Shown here: positions 1-10,180 of the stretch, one piece after another
Layout of the letters: every line of letters starts with the position of its first letter
How positions within the stretch are numbered: position 1 is the first letter of the stretch
DNA from: Salinarimonas sp.
GTDB lineage: Bacteria; Pseudomonadota; Alphaproteobacteria; Rhizobiales; Beijerinckiaceae
DNA length: 64,000 bases
Reading direction: 5' to 3'
Assembly (NCBI GenBank): GCA_020832565.1
Contig: JAFIEI010000014.1
Span: 1-64,000, forward strand
The notes under the pieces: generated by a model
Seen by the model: only the letters and a program-made list of their open reading frames with translations
Told to the model about the DNA's origin: nothing
Databases searched by the model: none
Position numbers and translations under genes: made by a program

Positions 1-755
1 GCCGGCATCCCGTGCTTCCCGCAGATCTCCTGGGTGACGTCGAACAGCGCGCGCCCGGTCTCCTCGTCCGGCACGGCGAGACGCCCGGCGCGATGCAGCG
101 CCTCGAACACGGTGCCCGGCTCGATGGTGAGCTGGTAGAGCGAGAGGTGCTCGGCAGCGTGGCCGATCGCCTCTTCGAGCTCGCGCGCCCAGTCCTGCGG
201 CGTCTGTCCGGGGCGGGCATAGATCAGATCGAAGGAATAGCGCTCGAACGCGCTCGCCGCCATGCGCACGGCAGCCAATGCCTCGGCGCTGGTATGCAGC
301 CGGCCGAGCGCCTTGAGATCGGTGTCGCTCAAGGCCTGGACGCCGAGCGAGACCCGGTTCACCCCGGCTGCGCGATACCCGCGAAAGCGTTCCGCCTCGA
401 CGCTGGTGGGATTGGCCTCGAGGGTCACTTCCACATCGCGATCGACGCTCCAGGCCTCGCCCACGGCATCGAGCAGGCCGGCGACGGTGGCCGGATCCAT
501 CAGCGAGGGCGTGCCGCCGCCGAGAAAGATGCTGGTTACGGTGCGTCCGGGGGTGAGTTCGCGCATATGGGCGATCTCGCGCCGGAACGCTTCGAGATAG
601 CGGCCCTGGTCGATCGGCCGGTGCCGGACATGGCTGTTGAAGTCGCAATAGGGGCATTTGGCGGCGCAAAACGGCCAATGCAAATAGATACCGAACCCGG
701 CATCGCGGGTCGGGTGGTCGATCGGGCGGGCGATGGAGGCGGGCTGCGCATTCAT
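1..755 (-). CDS. hemW: Radical SAM coproporphyrinogen III oxidase-like HemW (3' end truncated by window start)
   Basis: Minus-strand translation from 755 reads MNAQPASIARPIDH...GFGIYLHWPFCAAKCPYCDFNSHV..., with the CxxxCxxC radical SAM motif and the HemW-typical GGGTPSL; open to the window edge. Confidence 0.9.
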   Translation of the reverse strand, partial: MNAQPASIARPIDHPTRDAGFGIYLHWPFCAAKCPYCDFNSHVRHRPIDQGRYLEAFRREIAHMRELTPGRTVTSIFLGGGTPSLMDPATVAGLLDAVGEAWSVDRDVEVTLEANPTSVEAERFRGYRAAGVNRVSLGVQALSDTDLKALGRLHTSAEALAAVRMAASAFERYSFDLIYARPGQTPQDWARELEEAIGHAAEHLSLYQLTIEPGTVFEALHRAGRLAVPDEETGRALFDVTQEICGKHGMP

Positions 756-869
756 GCGCATCGGTTTGCTGGAACATGGGGGTTTTGGCAACCATGCTTT
801 TGCGCGCAGTCGGGCCCGTGTCCGCGCAACCGGCTTGCGCGTGGGCCTGCGCCCGGTTAACCCGAAATC

Positions 870-1667
870 ATGACGATACGCATCGACGCGCTCCACCGCT
901 ATCCCGTCAAGGGCCTCTCACCCGAGGCCGTGACGCAGTTTCGCCTCGAGACCGGCGGCTACGTCCCCGGCGACCGGGTCTTCGCCATAGAGAACGGCCC
1001 GTCGGGCTTCGATGCCGCCGATCCTCGGCACAAGGCCAAGACGCATTATCTCATGCTGATGCGCAACGAGGCGCTGGCGCGGCTGCGCAGCCGCTACGAC
1101 GATGCCACCGACACCCTCGTGATCGAGGGCGAGAGCGGCGCGCGGATCGAGGCCCCCTGCGGCGATCCGGAGGGCGCGCGCGCCATCGCCGCCTTCGTCG
1201 CGCAGCATGTGCCCGATCTGGAGCTGCGCGGCGATCCGGCCCTGCTCACCGCCCCGCCCGGTTTCCGCTTCACCGATTCGCGCACGGGCTATGTGTCGCT
1301 GATCAATCTCGCCAGCGTCGCTGCCGTCGAGACCATGACGGGCGCCGCCGTCGATCCGCTGCGGTTTCGCGGTAATGTCCACATGACCGGCCTGCCCGCC
1401 TGGGGCGAATTCGATCTCGTCGGCAAGGTTCTGGAGGCGCCCTCCGGGCTGCGTCTCGAAGTGACCGGGCCGATCGTGCGCTGCGCCGCGACCAATGTCG
1501 ATCCGTCGACCGGCCTGCGTGATCTCACCATACCGCAGGCGCTGATGCGCCATCTCGGGCATATGGATTGCGGCATCTATGCGAAGGTGATCGCCCCGGG
1601 CAGCCTCGCGGCGGGTGCGCATCTCGCGGTCGCGGACGAAGACGGGGGCGGGCGGCTGCCGTTCTGA
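870..1667 (+). CDS. MOSC domain-containing protein
   Basis: 265-aa ORF; MOSC N-terminal beta-barrel-like start (IDALHRYPVKGLSPE) and RFRGNVHM...VRCAATNVDPSTG typical of MOSC proteins. Confidence 0.85.
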   Translation: MTIRIDALHRYPVKGLSPEAVTQFRLETGGYVPGDRVFAIENGPSGFDAADPRHKAKTHYLMLMRNEALARLRSRYDDATDTLVIEGESGARIEAPCGDPEGARAIAAFVAQHVPDLELRGDPALLTAPPGFRFTDSRTGYVSLINLASVAAVETMTGAAVDPLRFRGNVHMTGLPAWGEFDLVGKVLEAPSGLRLEVTGPIVRCAATNVDPSTGLRDLTIPQALMRHLGHMDCGIYAKVIAPGSLAAGAHLAVADEDGGGRLPF

Positions 1668-1917
1668 ATAGCGCGGCGCCGGTGTCCGGAAATCCGGACA
1701 TGCTGCACGGCGCTCGTTCGGAAAAGCGAACGCGGCAGCGCAGCCGCGCCTCACCCTTTCGCGCCGGAATCCCGGGAAGCTAAACCTTTCGCTAATTCAA
1801 GCGCCTTAAGGGCAGTTGGTACGGGTTTTGCCGTAAGCAGGCGCGTGCGGCGTCCGGGCGTATCCCGGAACGCATGCATCGAGTCCGGCAGGCAGGATCC
1901 GGACTCGCATCAAAGAG

Positions 1918-4272
1918 ATGGAGGCCAGGCCGTTGTCCGTCACACTCGCGCTCGCTCTCGGGCTGATCGGATCGATCCTTGCGCCGTTCGCGGCGGCCAG
2001 ATGGAAGACGATCGGCAATGCTCTCGTCGTGGCCGTTCCGGCCCTGCTGTTCATCTTCTTCTTCTTGCAGCTGGGCGCCGTCGGTGAAGCTCCGATCGTC
2101 GAGGAGAATCCCTGGGTGCCCTCGCTTGGCATCGCGCTGACGATCCGGCTCGACGGGTTCTCGCTGCTGTTTGCGCTCCTGATCAGCGGCATCGGCACGC
2201 TGGTGGCGCTTTATGCCGCCTCCTACATGGATGAGAAGACGCCTTTCTACCGGGCGCAGTTTCTCTTCTACATCCTGCTCTTCATGAGCGCGATGCTCGC
2301 CACCGTGACCGCCGACAATCTCATGGCGCTGTTCGTCTTCTGGGAGATGACGAGCCTGCTCTCCTTCCTGCTGGTCGGCTTCGATTCGACCAAGCTCGCC
2401 GCACGCAAGGCGGCGCTGCAGTCGATGCTGGTCACAGTCGGCGGCGGGCTGTCGCTGCTCGCGGGCATCATCCTGATCGGCGTGACCGCGGGAACCTTCT
2501 CGATCGGGGCGCTGATGGAGAACCCGGCGCCGCTGGTGGAGAGCCCGCTCTTTACCGCGATCATCATCCTTATGATGGCAGGCGCCTTCACCAAATCCGC
2601 GCAGGTGCCCTTCCATTTCTGGCTGCCCAACGCGATGGCGGCCCCGACTCCGGCCTCGGCCTATCTGCACTCCGCCACCATGGTGAAGCTCGGCGTCTTC
2701 CTGCTCGCGACCATGGCACCGATCTTCAGCCAGGCGGCATGGTTCGGCCCGACGCTGGTCGCCTTCGGCGGCGCCACCATGCTGATCGCGGCCCTGCAGG
2801 CCCTGCGCTCGACGGCCTTCAAGGCGGTTCTCGCCTTTTCGACGGTTGCCTCGCTGGGCACCATCACCATGCTGATCGGGCTCGACGGCGAGGTCGCGGC
2901 AGTGGCGACCGTGGGGTTCATCCTCGCCCACGCGCTCTACAAGGCCGCCCTGTTCTTCTGTGCCGGTATCGTCATCCACGCCACCGGCGAGCCGCGCCTC
3001 AACCGTCTCGGCGGGCTCGCCTCGGTGATGCCGATCACGGCGGGCGCGACGGTGCTGGCTGCATTCTCGGCTGCCGGCCTGCCGCCCTTCGTCGGCTTCA
3101 TCTCGAAGGAATACCTTTTCGAGGCGCAGATCGAATCGACCTTCACCGCGATCGCCGTGCTGATCGGCGTGCTGGTCAACACGGTGATGGTGGCGATCGC
3201 CGTCGTCGTGGTGATGCGTCCCTTCTTCCGCCCGGCGCGGCGGGAGCTGCATGTGCATCACGGTGAGGCGACGGGGATGACGGTCGGGCCGGTCGCGCTC
3301 GGCCTGATCGGCCTGCTCTTCGGCCTGGCTCCCGGCCTCGTCGCCACGAGCCTGATCCAGCCTGCCGCCTCCGCCATCTACGGCGAGCCGCTCGACGTTT
3401 CCTTCTATCTCTGGCACGGCTTCACGCCGATGCTGGCGCTGTCGATCCTCGTCGTCGCGCTCGGCCTCCTGGTGGCGAAATACTGGGATCCGATCCATGT
3501 CGCCCTGCGTCGGCGGCGCATCTTCGACAGGCTGCTCGACGATCGCGGCTATTACTGGGTCCTCGACAACACCCTCGCCCTGGCGCGCTGGTCGACGCTG
3601 CGGCTGCAGAACGGCGATCTGCGCATCTATACGGCAGTGATCGCCACGGTGGTGACCTTCTTCATGGTCTATGCCCTGCTCGCGGGCGATGGCCCGGTCT
3701 TCCCGAGCGTGAACCATCCGGAATTCAACCTCTACATGGTCGGCGTGGTCGGCCTGATCATCGTCGGCTGTTTCGTCGCGGCGCTGACCACCTCGCTCGT
3801 CACCGCGATCATCGGCGTCGGTCTCGCCGGTTACGGGCTGGCGCTGGTCTTCCTGCTCAATGGCGGGCCGGATCTGGCGCTGACCCAGTTCTCGGTCGAG
3901 ACGCTTTTCGTGGTGATCGTGACGGCGGTGCTCCTGCGCCTGCCGCTGATGTTCACCAAGACCCGCACGCCGGGTGAGCGGCGCTACGACGCCTCGCTGG
4001 CCGCCGTCTTCGCCTTGACGATCTTCTCCGCCGTGCTGTGGGTCGAGGCGGTGCCGTTCAACCCGGTCATTCCGGAATATTTCGCGCAGGTGAGCTACAC
4101 CGAGGCGTTCGGGCGCAACGTCGTCAATGTCGTGCTGGTGGATTTCCGCGCGCTCGACACATTCGGCGAGATCGCCGTGGTCGCCTTCGCGGCGCTCGGT
4201 GCCTGGGCGCTCCTGCGCCGCAACAACGTCGCGAAGAAGAAGCCGGCCGCCACTCCGGCGAAGGAGGGCTGA
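1918..4272 (+). CDS. mnhA: Na+/H+ antiporter subunit A (Mrp/Mnh), long form with C-terminal MrpB-like part
   Basis: 784-aa polytopic protein with NuoL-like motifs (FWEMTSLLSFLLVGF, PNAMAAPTPASAYLHSATMVKLGVFLL) and a DUF4040-like tail; first gene of a contiguous Mrp operon. Confidence 0.95.
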   Translation: MEARPLSVTLALALGLIGSILAPFAAARWKTIGNALVVAVPALLFIFFFLQLGAVGEAPIVEENPWVPSLGIALTIRLDGFSLLFALLISGIGTLVALYAASYMDEKTPFYRAQFLFYILLFMSAMLATVTADNLMALFVFWEMTSLLSFLLVGFDSTKLAARKAALQSMLVTVGGGLSLLAGIILIGVTAGTFSIGALMENPAPLVESPLFTAIIILMMAGAFTKSAQVPFHFWLPNAMAAPTPASAYLHSATMVKLGVFLLATMAPIFSQAAWFGPTLVAFGGATMLIAALQALRSTAFKAVLAFSTVASLGTITMLIGLDGEVAAVATVGFILAHALYKAALFFCAGIVIHATGEPRLNRLGGLASVMPITAGATVLAAFSAAGLPPFVGFISKEYLFEAQIESTFTAIAVLIGVLVNTVMVAIAVVVVMRPFFRPARRELHVHHGEATGMTVGPVALGLIGLLFGLAPGLVATSLIQPAASAIYGEPLDVSFYLWHGFTPMLALSILVVALGLLVAKYWDPIHVALRRRRIFDRLLDDRGYYWVLDNTLALARWSTLRLQNGDLRIYTAVIATVVTFFMVYALLAGDGPVFPSVNHPEFNLYMVGVVGLIIVGCFVAALTTSLVTAIIGVGLAGYGLALVFLLNGGPDLALTQFSVETLFVVIVTAVLLRLPLMFTKTRTPGERRYDASLAAVFALTIFSAVLWVEAVPFNPVIPEYFAQVSYTEAFGRNVVNVVLVDFRALDTFGEIAVVAFAALGAWALLRRNNVAKKKPAATPAKEG

Positions 4273-4275
4273 TCC

Positions 4276-4695
4276 ATGCGTTCCATCATTCTCGTCGCCT
4301 CGACGCGAATTTTCTTCATCGCCATGCTGCTGGTCTCGCTGTGGATCCTGCTGCGCGGCCATAACGAGCCCGGCGGCGGTTTCATCGGGGGCCTGATGGG
4401 GGCTGCGGCCTTCGCCACGCTCGCCTTCGCCGCCGGCGTCGACGATGCGCGCAAGATGCTGCGCATCCATCCGGCGGTGCTGATGGGAGTCGGGCTCGTG
4501 CTCGGCGCCGTGAGCGGCCTGCCCGGCGTGGTCCTGAACGGCTCCTATCTCCAGCATCAATGGCTGGAGATGGATCTCGGCCTGTTCGAACTCAAGCTCG
4601 GCACCACGCTCGTCTTCGATATCGGCGTCTATTTCGTCGTCATCGGCGGGGTGCTTTCGTTCATGTTCCGCCTCTATGAAGAGGAGCAGGGATGA
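4276..4695 (+). CDS. mnhB: Na+/H+ antiporter subunit B
   Basis: 139 aa; [14 protein letters not shown] motif of MnhB; operon position. Confidence 0.95.
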   Translation: MRSIILVASTRIFFIAMLLVSLWILLRGHNEPGGGFIGGLMGAAAFATLAFAAGVDDARKMLRIHPAVLMGVGLVLGAVSGLPGVVLNGSYLQHQWLEMDLGLFELKLGTTLVFDIGVYFVVIGGVLSFMFRLYEEEQG

Positions 4696-5168
4696 CTTTC
4701 CTCTACGCTGCCGCGATCGCCGCCTATTCGGGCTGCGGGCTCTACCTGATGCTCTCGCGCCATGTCGTGCGCGTCGTGCTGGGGCTCGCGCTTCTGACCA
4801 ATGGTGCGATCTTCCTGATCTTCTTCTCCGGGCGCATCGGCTCGATGACACCGGCGGTGATCCCGCTGGGTGACCAGGAGCTCGCGCTGGATGCCGCCAA
4901 TTCCCTGCCGCAGGCGCTTGCGCTGACAGCGATCGTGATCGGCTTCGCGCTGACCGCCTTCGCGGTGGCGCTGCTGGTCGCCGCCTACAAGCGCCTCGAC
5001 ACCCTCGACGCGCGCGAGATGACGGCGGCGGAAGATATGGGCTCGCCCTTCCTTCCGCCGGAGGGGCGCCCTGTCGAGAAGGCGGCCTCCGGCAAGGCCG
5101 ATGCAGGGCAGGGTGATCAAAAGATGACAGGCCAGAACACCACAGGCGAGGTGAAGACCAATGGCTGA
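4692..5168 (+). CDS. mnhC: Na+/H+ antiporter subunit C
   Basis: 158 aa; NuoK-like ([51 protein letters not shown]). Confidence 0.95.
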   Translation: MTFLYAAAIAAYSGCGLYLMLSRHVVRVVLGLALLTNGAIFLIFFSGRIGSMTPAVIPLGDQELALDAANSLPQALALTAIVIGFALTAFAVALLVAAYKRLDTLDAREMTAAEDMGSPFLPPEGRPVEKAASGKADAGQGDQKMTGQNTTGEVKTNG

Positions 5169-6747
5169 CACGCTCGATCTGCTCTGGCCCGTCCTGATTC
5201 CGATCATGACGGCGGCGCTGGCGGCCTGCTTCTGGCACAATATCAGGGCCCAGCGCATCGTCAGCTTCATCGGCCTGGTGATGCTCTTCGCCGCTTCGGT
5301 GAAGCTGACCATGACCGTCGTCGAACACGGCGTCATCGCCAAGCAGTTCGGTGGCTGGGCACCGCCCTTCGGCATCAGCTTCGTGGCCGATCCGCTGGCC
5401 GCGGCTCTGGTGGCGATCACCGGCCTGCTCGCCCTGGCGGTGGGGATCTTCGGCTTCTACGACGTGCGTGCACGCCATGAGCGGGCCGGTTTCTACCCGC
5501 TCTTCCACGGCATGATTACGGGTGTGAACGGCGCCTTCCTCACCGGCGACGCCTTCAACCTCTATGTCTGGTTCGAGGTGATGCTGGTCACCTCGCTCGG
5601 CCTGCTGGTGATCAGCCGCAGCCGCGAGCAGCTCGACGGCACCATCAAATACGGCGTGCTCAACCTGTTCGGCACGATCCTGTTCCTTATCGGCCTGGCG
5701 CTGCTCTACGGCGCCACGGGCACGCTCAACATGGCCGATCTCGGGCAGATCCTGCCGGGCATGACGCTCACCCCCGGCCTGATGACGGCGGCGATGCTGT
5801 TCCTTGCGGCGTTCGCCATCAAGGCCGGCCTGTTCCCGCTGTTCTTCTGGCTACCGGCTTCGTACCACACCGCGACATTCGCGGTGGGCGCGATCTTCGC
5901 CGGGCTTCTCACCAAGGTCGGTGTCTATGCCACCTTCCGCACCTTCACGCTGCTCTTCCTGATCGAGGGCGACACGCTGCGCTACGTCTTCACCTTCATC
6001 GCGGCGATGACGATGATCACCGGCGTTTTCGGCGCGGCGGTGCAGTGGAACATCCGGCGCATCCTCTCATTCCACATCATCAGCCAGATCGGCTACATGC
6101 TGATGGGGCTCGCGATCGCGACACCGATTGCCTGGGCGGGCGCGTCCTTCTATATCATCCACCACATCATCGTGAAGGCGAACCTGTTCCTGCTCGCGGG
6201 CGCGATCCGCGCGGCGGGGGGCTCGGATGATCTGCGCAAGACCGGCGGATTGCTGAAATCGCATCCCTGGCTCGCGGTGCTCTTCCTGATCCCGGCGCTG
6301 TCGCTGGCCGGCCTGCCGCCGCTCTCGGGCTTCTGGGCCAAGTTCCTGGTGATCGACGCCTCGTTGCGGGCCGAATATTACGGGCTTGCCGCCGTGGCGC
6401 TGGTCGTGGGCGTGCTGACCCTGTTCTCGATGATGAAGATCTGGATGGAGGCCTTCTGGAAGGCCTCGCCGGTCAAACCCTCGCGCCGGCGCTACGTGCC
6501 CGTCGCCTTCATCATCCCGATCGTGATGCTGGGGGCGGTGACAATGACCATCGGCCTGTTCGCAGAGCCCTTCGTCACCTTCGCCCGTGAAGCCGGCGAC
6601 GTTCTGGTCGATCCGCCGCTCTATATCGCCCCGGTCTTCGGTGCCGAGGCTGCGGCGGAGGCAGGTGCGCTGATCGCAGGCGAAGCGATTGATGCCGACG
6701 CGATCGAGAACGGTGCGGATAACGGCGTCGAAGAGGAGGTTCAGTGA
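5161..6747 (+). CDS. mnhD: Na+/H+ antiporter subunit D
   Basis: 528 aa NuoN/MrpD-like (ITGVNGAFLTGDAFNLYVWFEVMLVTSLGLL; FFWLPASYHTA). Confidence 0.95.
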   Translation: MADTLDLLWPVLIPIMTAALAACFWHNIRAQRIVSFIGLVMLFAASVKLTMTVVEHGVIAKQFGGWAPPFGISFVADPLAAALVAITGLLALAVGIFGFYDVRARHERAGFYPLFHGMITGVNGAFLTGDAFNLYVWFEVMLVTSLGLLVISRSREQLDGTIKYGVLNLFGTILFLIGLALLYGATGTLNMADLGQILPGMTLTPGLMTAAMLFLAAFAIKAGLFPLFFWLPASYHTATFAVGAIFAGLLTKVGVYATFRTFTLLFLIEGDTLRYVFTFIAAMTMITGVFGAAVQWNIRRILSFHIISQIGYMLMGLAIATPIAWAGASFYIIHHIIVKANLFLLAGAIRAAGGSDDLRKTGGLLKSHPWLAVLFLIPALSLAGLPPLSGFWAKFLVIDASLRAEYYGLAAVALVVGVLTLFSMMKIWMEAFWKASPVKPSRRRYVPVAFIIPIVMLGAVTMTIGLFAEPFVTFAREAGDVLVDPPLYIAPVFGAEAAAEAGALIAGEAIDADAIENGADNGVEEEVQ

Positions 6748-7091
6748 TGGCTATGTTGAATCCGCTTCGCCTGTTGCTCCTGGGCCGGCTCTTCATCGTC
6801 TTCATCATCGCGCTGATCCAGTCGGCCTCGCGGGTGGCGATCGCTGCCGTCTCGCCGCTGGAGAGCCTCAAGCCCGCCGTGGTGGCGGTGCCGCTCGATC
6901 TGCGCACGGATCTGGGCATCTCCATGCTCGCGAACATGGTTTCGCTGACGCCCGGCACCACTTCGCTGCATGTCTCCGAAGACCGCAAGACGCTCTACGT
7001 GCATGTGCTGGACAATCCAGGCACCGAAGCGGTTGCACAGGATATCAAGGGCACCTTTGAAGGGCTGATCCGGAGGATCGAAGATGTTTGA
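6744..7091 (+). CDS. mnhE: Na+/H+ antiporter subunit E
   Basis: 115 aa; SLTPGTTSLHVSEDRKTLYVHVLD typical of MnhE. Confidence 0.93.
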   Translation: MMAMLNPLRLLLLGRLFIVFIIALIQSASRVAIAAVSPLESLKPAVVAVPLDLRTDLGISMLANMVSLTPGTTSLHVSEDRKTLYVHVLDNPGTEAVAQDIKGTFEGLIRRIEDV

Positions 7092-7374
7092 GTCCATCGA
7101 TGCTTTCGTGACCGGAACGGCGGTCTTTCTGCTCGTGATTCTGGTCGTCGCGCTGATCGGCGCGGCCGTGCGGATGATCGTCGGGCCGGGCTATGCCGAC
7201 CGGTTCATCGCCCTCGACATGCTCACTGGTCTTGCCGTCGCGGCCTGCGCGCTGACAGCGGCAGTAACATTGCGGCGTGAATTCCTTGATGTGGGGCTCG
7301 GCGTCTCCCTGATCGCCTTCCTCGCCACCGTGGCGCTCGCATCATTCCTCGAGAAGAAGGAAAGGAAGCCATGA
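7084..7374 (+). CDS. mnhF: Na+/H+ antiporter subunit F
   Basis: 96 aa; RMIVGPGYADRFIALDMLTGLAVAACAL; operon position. Confidence 0.93.
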   Translation: MFESIDAFVTGTAVFLLVILVVALIGAAVRMIVGPGYADRFIALDMLTGLAVAACALTAAVTLRREFLDVGLGVSLIAFLATVALASFLEKKERKP

Positions 7375-8609
7375 TCCTCGCGATAGTCGCTCTGCTGTTC
7401 AAGCTGGTCGGCGTCGGCTTCCTCTGCGTGGCCACGATCGGTGTCCTGCGTTTCGTCGATCCGTTCCAGCGCATGCATGCCTCGACCAAGGCCGGAACAT
7501 TGGGCGCCGGCCTCGTGCTGGTGGGTGTCGCCATCGACATGGCCACGCTGGAGGCGATCCTTGTCGCCGGTGCCACCTTCCTCTTCCTGCTCGCCACCCT
7601 GCCCGTGGCCGGCCATATGCTGGGCCGCGCCTCCTATATTTCCGGTGCGCCGCTGGAAAGCAGCGAGGATGCGCTCGAAGGCGTGCTGCCGCGCTCCGCG
7701 CAACCGCTCGAAGCGCGTGGCGAAGGCGCTTTCGAGCGTCGTGTCGGGGCAATGCTGGGGGGCGATGACGCCGAAGCCGCGCCGGAACCGCGCAGCGACG
7801 CGGCGCCCGCGACTTCCGGCACACCCGCTTCGGGGGCAGTATCAGCCCTGGCCGCACCGGGCTACGACGCGGTGCGTTTCGCGATCTTCGGCCCCGATGC
7901 ACGGGCACTTGCCCGGCGCGCGGAGGCGCTCGCGCATGCCCGGTCCGTGCCGCTTTCCGGCATCGCGGTGATCGACGAGGATTGCATCGCCCGCGCCAAG
8001 GTGCCCGATCCCGGCGAAGTGATCCGCTCGGCGCTCGCCGGCACGCTTGCCGAAAGCCAGGGCGTGACGGCGGAGAGCCGGGTGCCCTTCTCGCTCACCT
8101 ATGAAGAGGGCGATCCGCTCGCCCTGATCCCGGCCTCGGATCCGGCGGCGCGTGAATTGCTGCTCCTGCCCTGCGAGGGCTGGTGCGATCACGGGGCTGA
8201 TCTCGGCCTGCCGGCCGGCGAGGCCGCGCCGGGCGACAAGCTCTTCGCCCTCGCCGAGCGCCATGCCGGCGCGACCCTGTTCGTCGGAACCGCGAGCGAG
8301 GGCAACCGCATCGCGGTGATCCATGACGGTTCGGAACGCGTGCAGGATCTCGCGCTCTGGGCCTTCGGATCGGGGCTCTGGGAGGCGCGGGAGGTCGTTC
8401 TCACCGGCACATGCGATACCGGCCAGGCCGAGGCGCTCGAAGCCGCTGCTGGTAAGGCCGGGCTCACGCTTGCGCGGGCGGAGGCCGTACCGGAGGCGGT
8501 CGCAGCGGTGATCATGGCTGCACCACCGGCGCAACAGGTTCATATGGCGGGCGAATTCTGGCAGGATCGCATCGCGAAAGGCTTTCGCGGCGACGTGCTG
8601 GTCGGCTGA
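7371..8609 (+). CDS. mnhG: Na+/H+ antiporter subunit G with ~290-aa C-terminal extension (possible Usp-like domain)
   Basis: N-terminal ~120 aa match MnhG (GVLRFVDPFQRMHASTKAGTLGAGLVLVG). The ORF continues in frame to 412 aa with IAVIHDGSERVQDLALWAFGSGLW, reminiscent of universal stress proteins. Confidence 0.85.
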   Translation: MILAIVALLFKLVGVGFLCVATIGVLRFVDPFQRMHASTKAGTLGAGLVLVGVAIDMATLEAILVAGATFLFLLATLPVAGHMLGRASYISGAPLESSEDALEGVLPRSAQPLEARGEGAFERRVGAMLGGDDAEAAPEPRSDAAPATSGTPASGAVSALAAPGYDAVRFAIFGPDARALARRAEALAHARSVPLSGIAVIDEDCIARAKVPDPGEVIRSALAGTLAESQGVTAESRVPFSLTYEEGDPLALIPASDPAARELLLLPCEGWCDHGADLGLPAGEAAPGDKLFALAERHAGATLFVGTASEGNRIAVIHDGSERVQDLALWAFGSGLWEAREVVLTGTCDTGQAEALEAAAGKAGLTLARAEAVPEAVAAVIMAAPPAQQVHMAGEFWQDRIAKGFRGDVLVG

Positions 8610-8692
8610 GCGTTCCACACGCCCCGGCGATTCGCACGTCGCGATCGATCATCCGCGCCGGCGCGTCGTCGCCGGATAAGGGGAGCGCGTGT

Positions 8693-10180
8693 GTGGCCAT
8701 GGCGAAAGTCGTCGTGCGGCGCTGGCCGCTGACCCTCACATTGCCGATCGGCGCCTCCCTGGCCATGTTCCTCGTGGCGCTGGCCACGACCCAGATTGCG
8801 CTGATCCTGCAAGAGGATCGCGAGATCCGGGCGCTGGAGAGCAAGGCCGCGATCTTCCTCGACGCCATTGCCGACGGCGTATCCATTTCGCTCGAAACGG
8901 GCCCCGAAGCCGCGCGGGACCTGCTCGGCGGCAAGCTGCGGGTGCGCGAAGCGCTCGCCGATGAGGGGCTCGGGCTGCGCTGGATCGACGGTGCCGGCGA
9001 TCTGCATGTCCTCACGCCGGGCGACGGCGACGATCCCGACATTACCGACCTGCTGACGGCGCTCGGCGATGACCCGCCGGATGCCTTTCGCTTCACCATC
9101 GCCGAGGACGGCAGCCGGGCGCTGGCCGGGGCCCATTACGCCATCGCCGAGGGCACGCTCGTGGTGGCCGCCGCCCTCGACACAGCGGAAATTCACGAAG
9201 CACGCGCGGTAATGGAGCGTGCGGCCCTGATCGCGACCTTCGTGCTCGCGGGAATCGCGGCACTGCTTACCTATGTCTTTACCCGCCGCGCCCTCGCACC
9301 GCTTCCCGCCATCGCCCGCGAGCTCGCAGCCGATGCCGATGATGCGCGCGACCCCGCCGGCCGGCACGCCATCGCAGTCTCCGCCGAGATCGGGCCGCTG
9401 ACCGAGGCGCTGGCCGCCCGGCGTGAGGCCGAGGATGCGCGCTCCGCCGCGCTGCTGAGTACCGGCGAAAAGGAACGCAACGCGCTTCTGGCCAAGCTCG
9501 CTGCCGGGCTCGCCCACGAAGTGCGCAATCCGCTCGCGGGCCTGCTCAATGCCGTCTCCACCCTGCGCCGCTTCGGCGGGGACGAAGAAGTGCGCCGCGA
9601 CACGCTCGATCTGATCGAACGCGGGCTGCGCTCCATCTCGCGGGTCGCCGATACCATGCTCGCCACCTATCGCCCGGCCAGCGGACGCATGCGCTTCACG
9701 CGCGAAGATCTCGACGACCTGCAGACGCTCGTCGGCCCGGAGGCGCGCCGCCGCCAGCTCTCCCTCGACTGGCGGATCGAGGCAATGCAGCCCATCGCCG
9801 TCGATGCCGAGGCCCTGCGCCAGATCCTGCTCAACCTCTTGATCAATGCCTGCAAGGTCTCCGTCGAGGCGGGTCGCGTGGGGCTCTCGGTGAGCCAGAG
9901 TGCCCACGAGACGCTTTTCGAGATCGAGGATACCGGCCAGGGCATGCCCGACGCCATCGTCGCCTTCCTGCGCGACGGCGCACGCAAGGCGGCCATGGCC
10001 GAGCACAAGGGGCTCGGCCTGTGGATGGTGATGCGCCTGCTGGAGGATCTCGGTGGGCGGGTGAAGGTGCGCTCGCTTTCCGGCGAGGGCACGCGGGTCA
10101 CCGTGCGCATCCCGGTCGGGCCGGAAGGGCCGGCGGAAGACGCCCCCGCGCATCTGCCCCAGCCGGAGGTCTCCGCATGA
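8693..10180 (+). CDS. Sensor histidine kinase
   Basis: 495 aa; H-box LAAGLAHEVRNPLAGLLNAVSTLRR, N-box NLLINACKVS, G-box DTGQGMP...GLGLWMV. Confidence 0.93.
   Translation: MAMAKVVVRRWPLTLTLPIGASLAMFLVALATTQIALILQEDREIRALESKAAIFLDAIADGVSISLETGPEAARDLLGGKLRVREALADEGLGLRWIDGAGDLHVLTPGDGDDPDITDLLTALGDDPPDAFRFTIAEDGSRALAGAHYAIAEGTLVVAAALDTAEIHEARAVMERAALIATFVLAGIAALLTYVFTRRALAPLPAIARELAADADDARDPAGRHAIAVSAEIGPLTEALAARREAEDARSAALLSTGEKERNALLAKLAAGLAHEVRNPLAGLLNAVSTLRRFGGDEEVRRDTLDLIERGLRSISRVADTMLATYRPASGRMRFTREDLDDLQTLVGPEARRRQLSLDWRIEAMQPIAVDAEALRQILLNLLINACKVSVEAGRVGLSVSQSAHETLFEIEDTGQGMPDAIVAFLRDGARKAAMAEHKGLGLWMVMRLLEDLGGRVKVRSLSGEGTRVTVRIPVGPEGPAEDAPAHLPQPEVSA

Noticed and set aside
1792-5508. 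1238-aa minus-strand ORF
   Set aside because: Antisense to mnhA-mnhD; His/Arg/Gln/Glu-rich composition typical of shadow ORFs in high-GC DNA; the plus-strand proteins are clear homologues.
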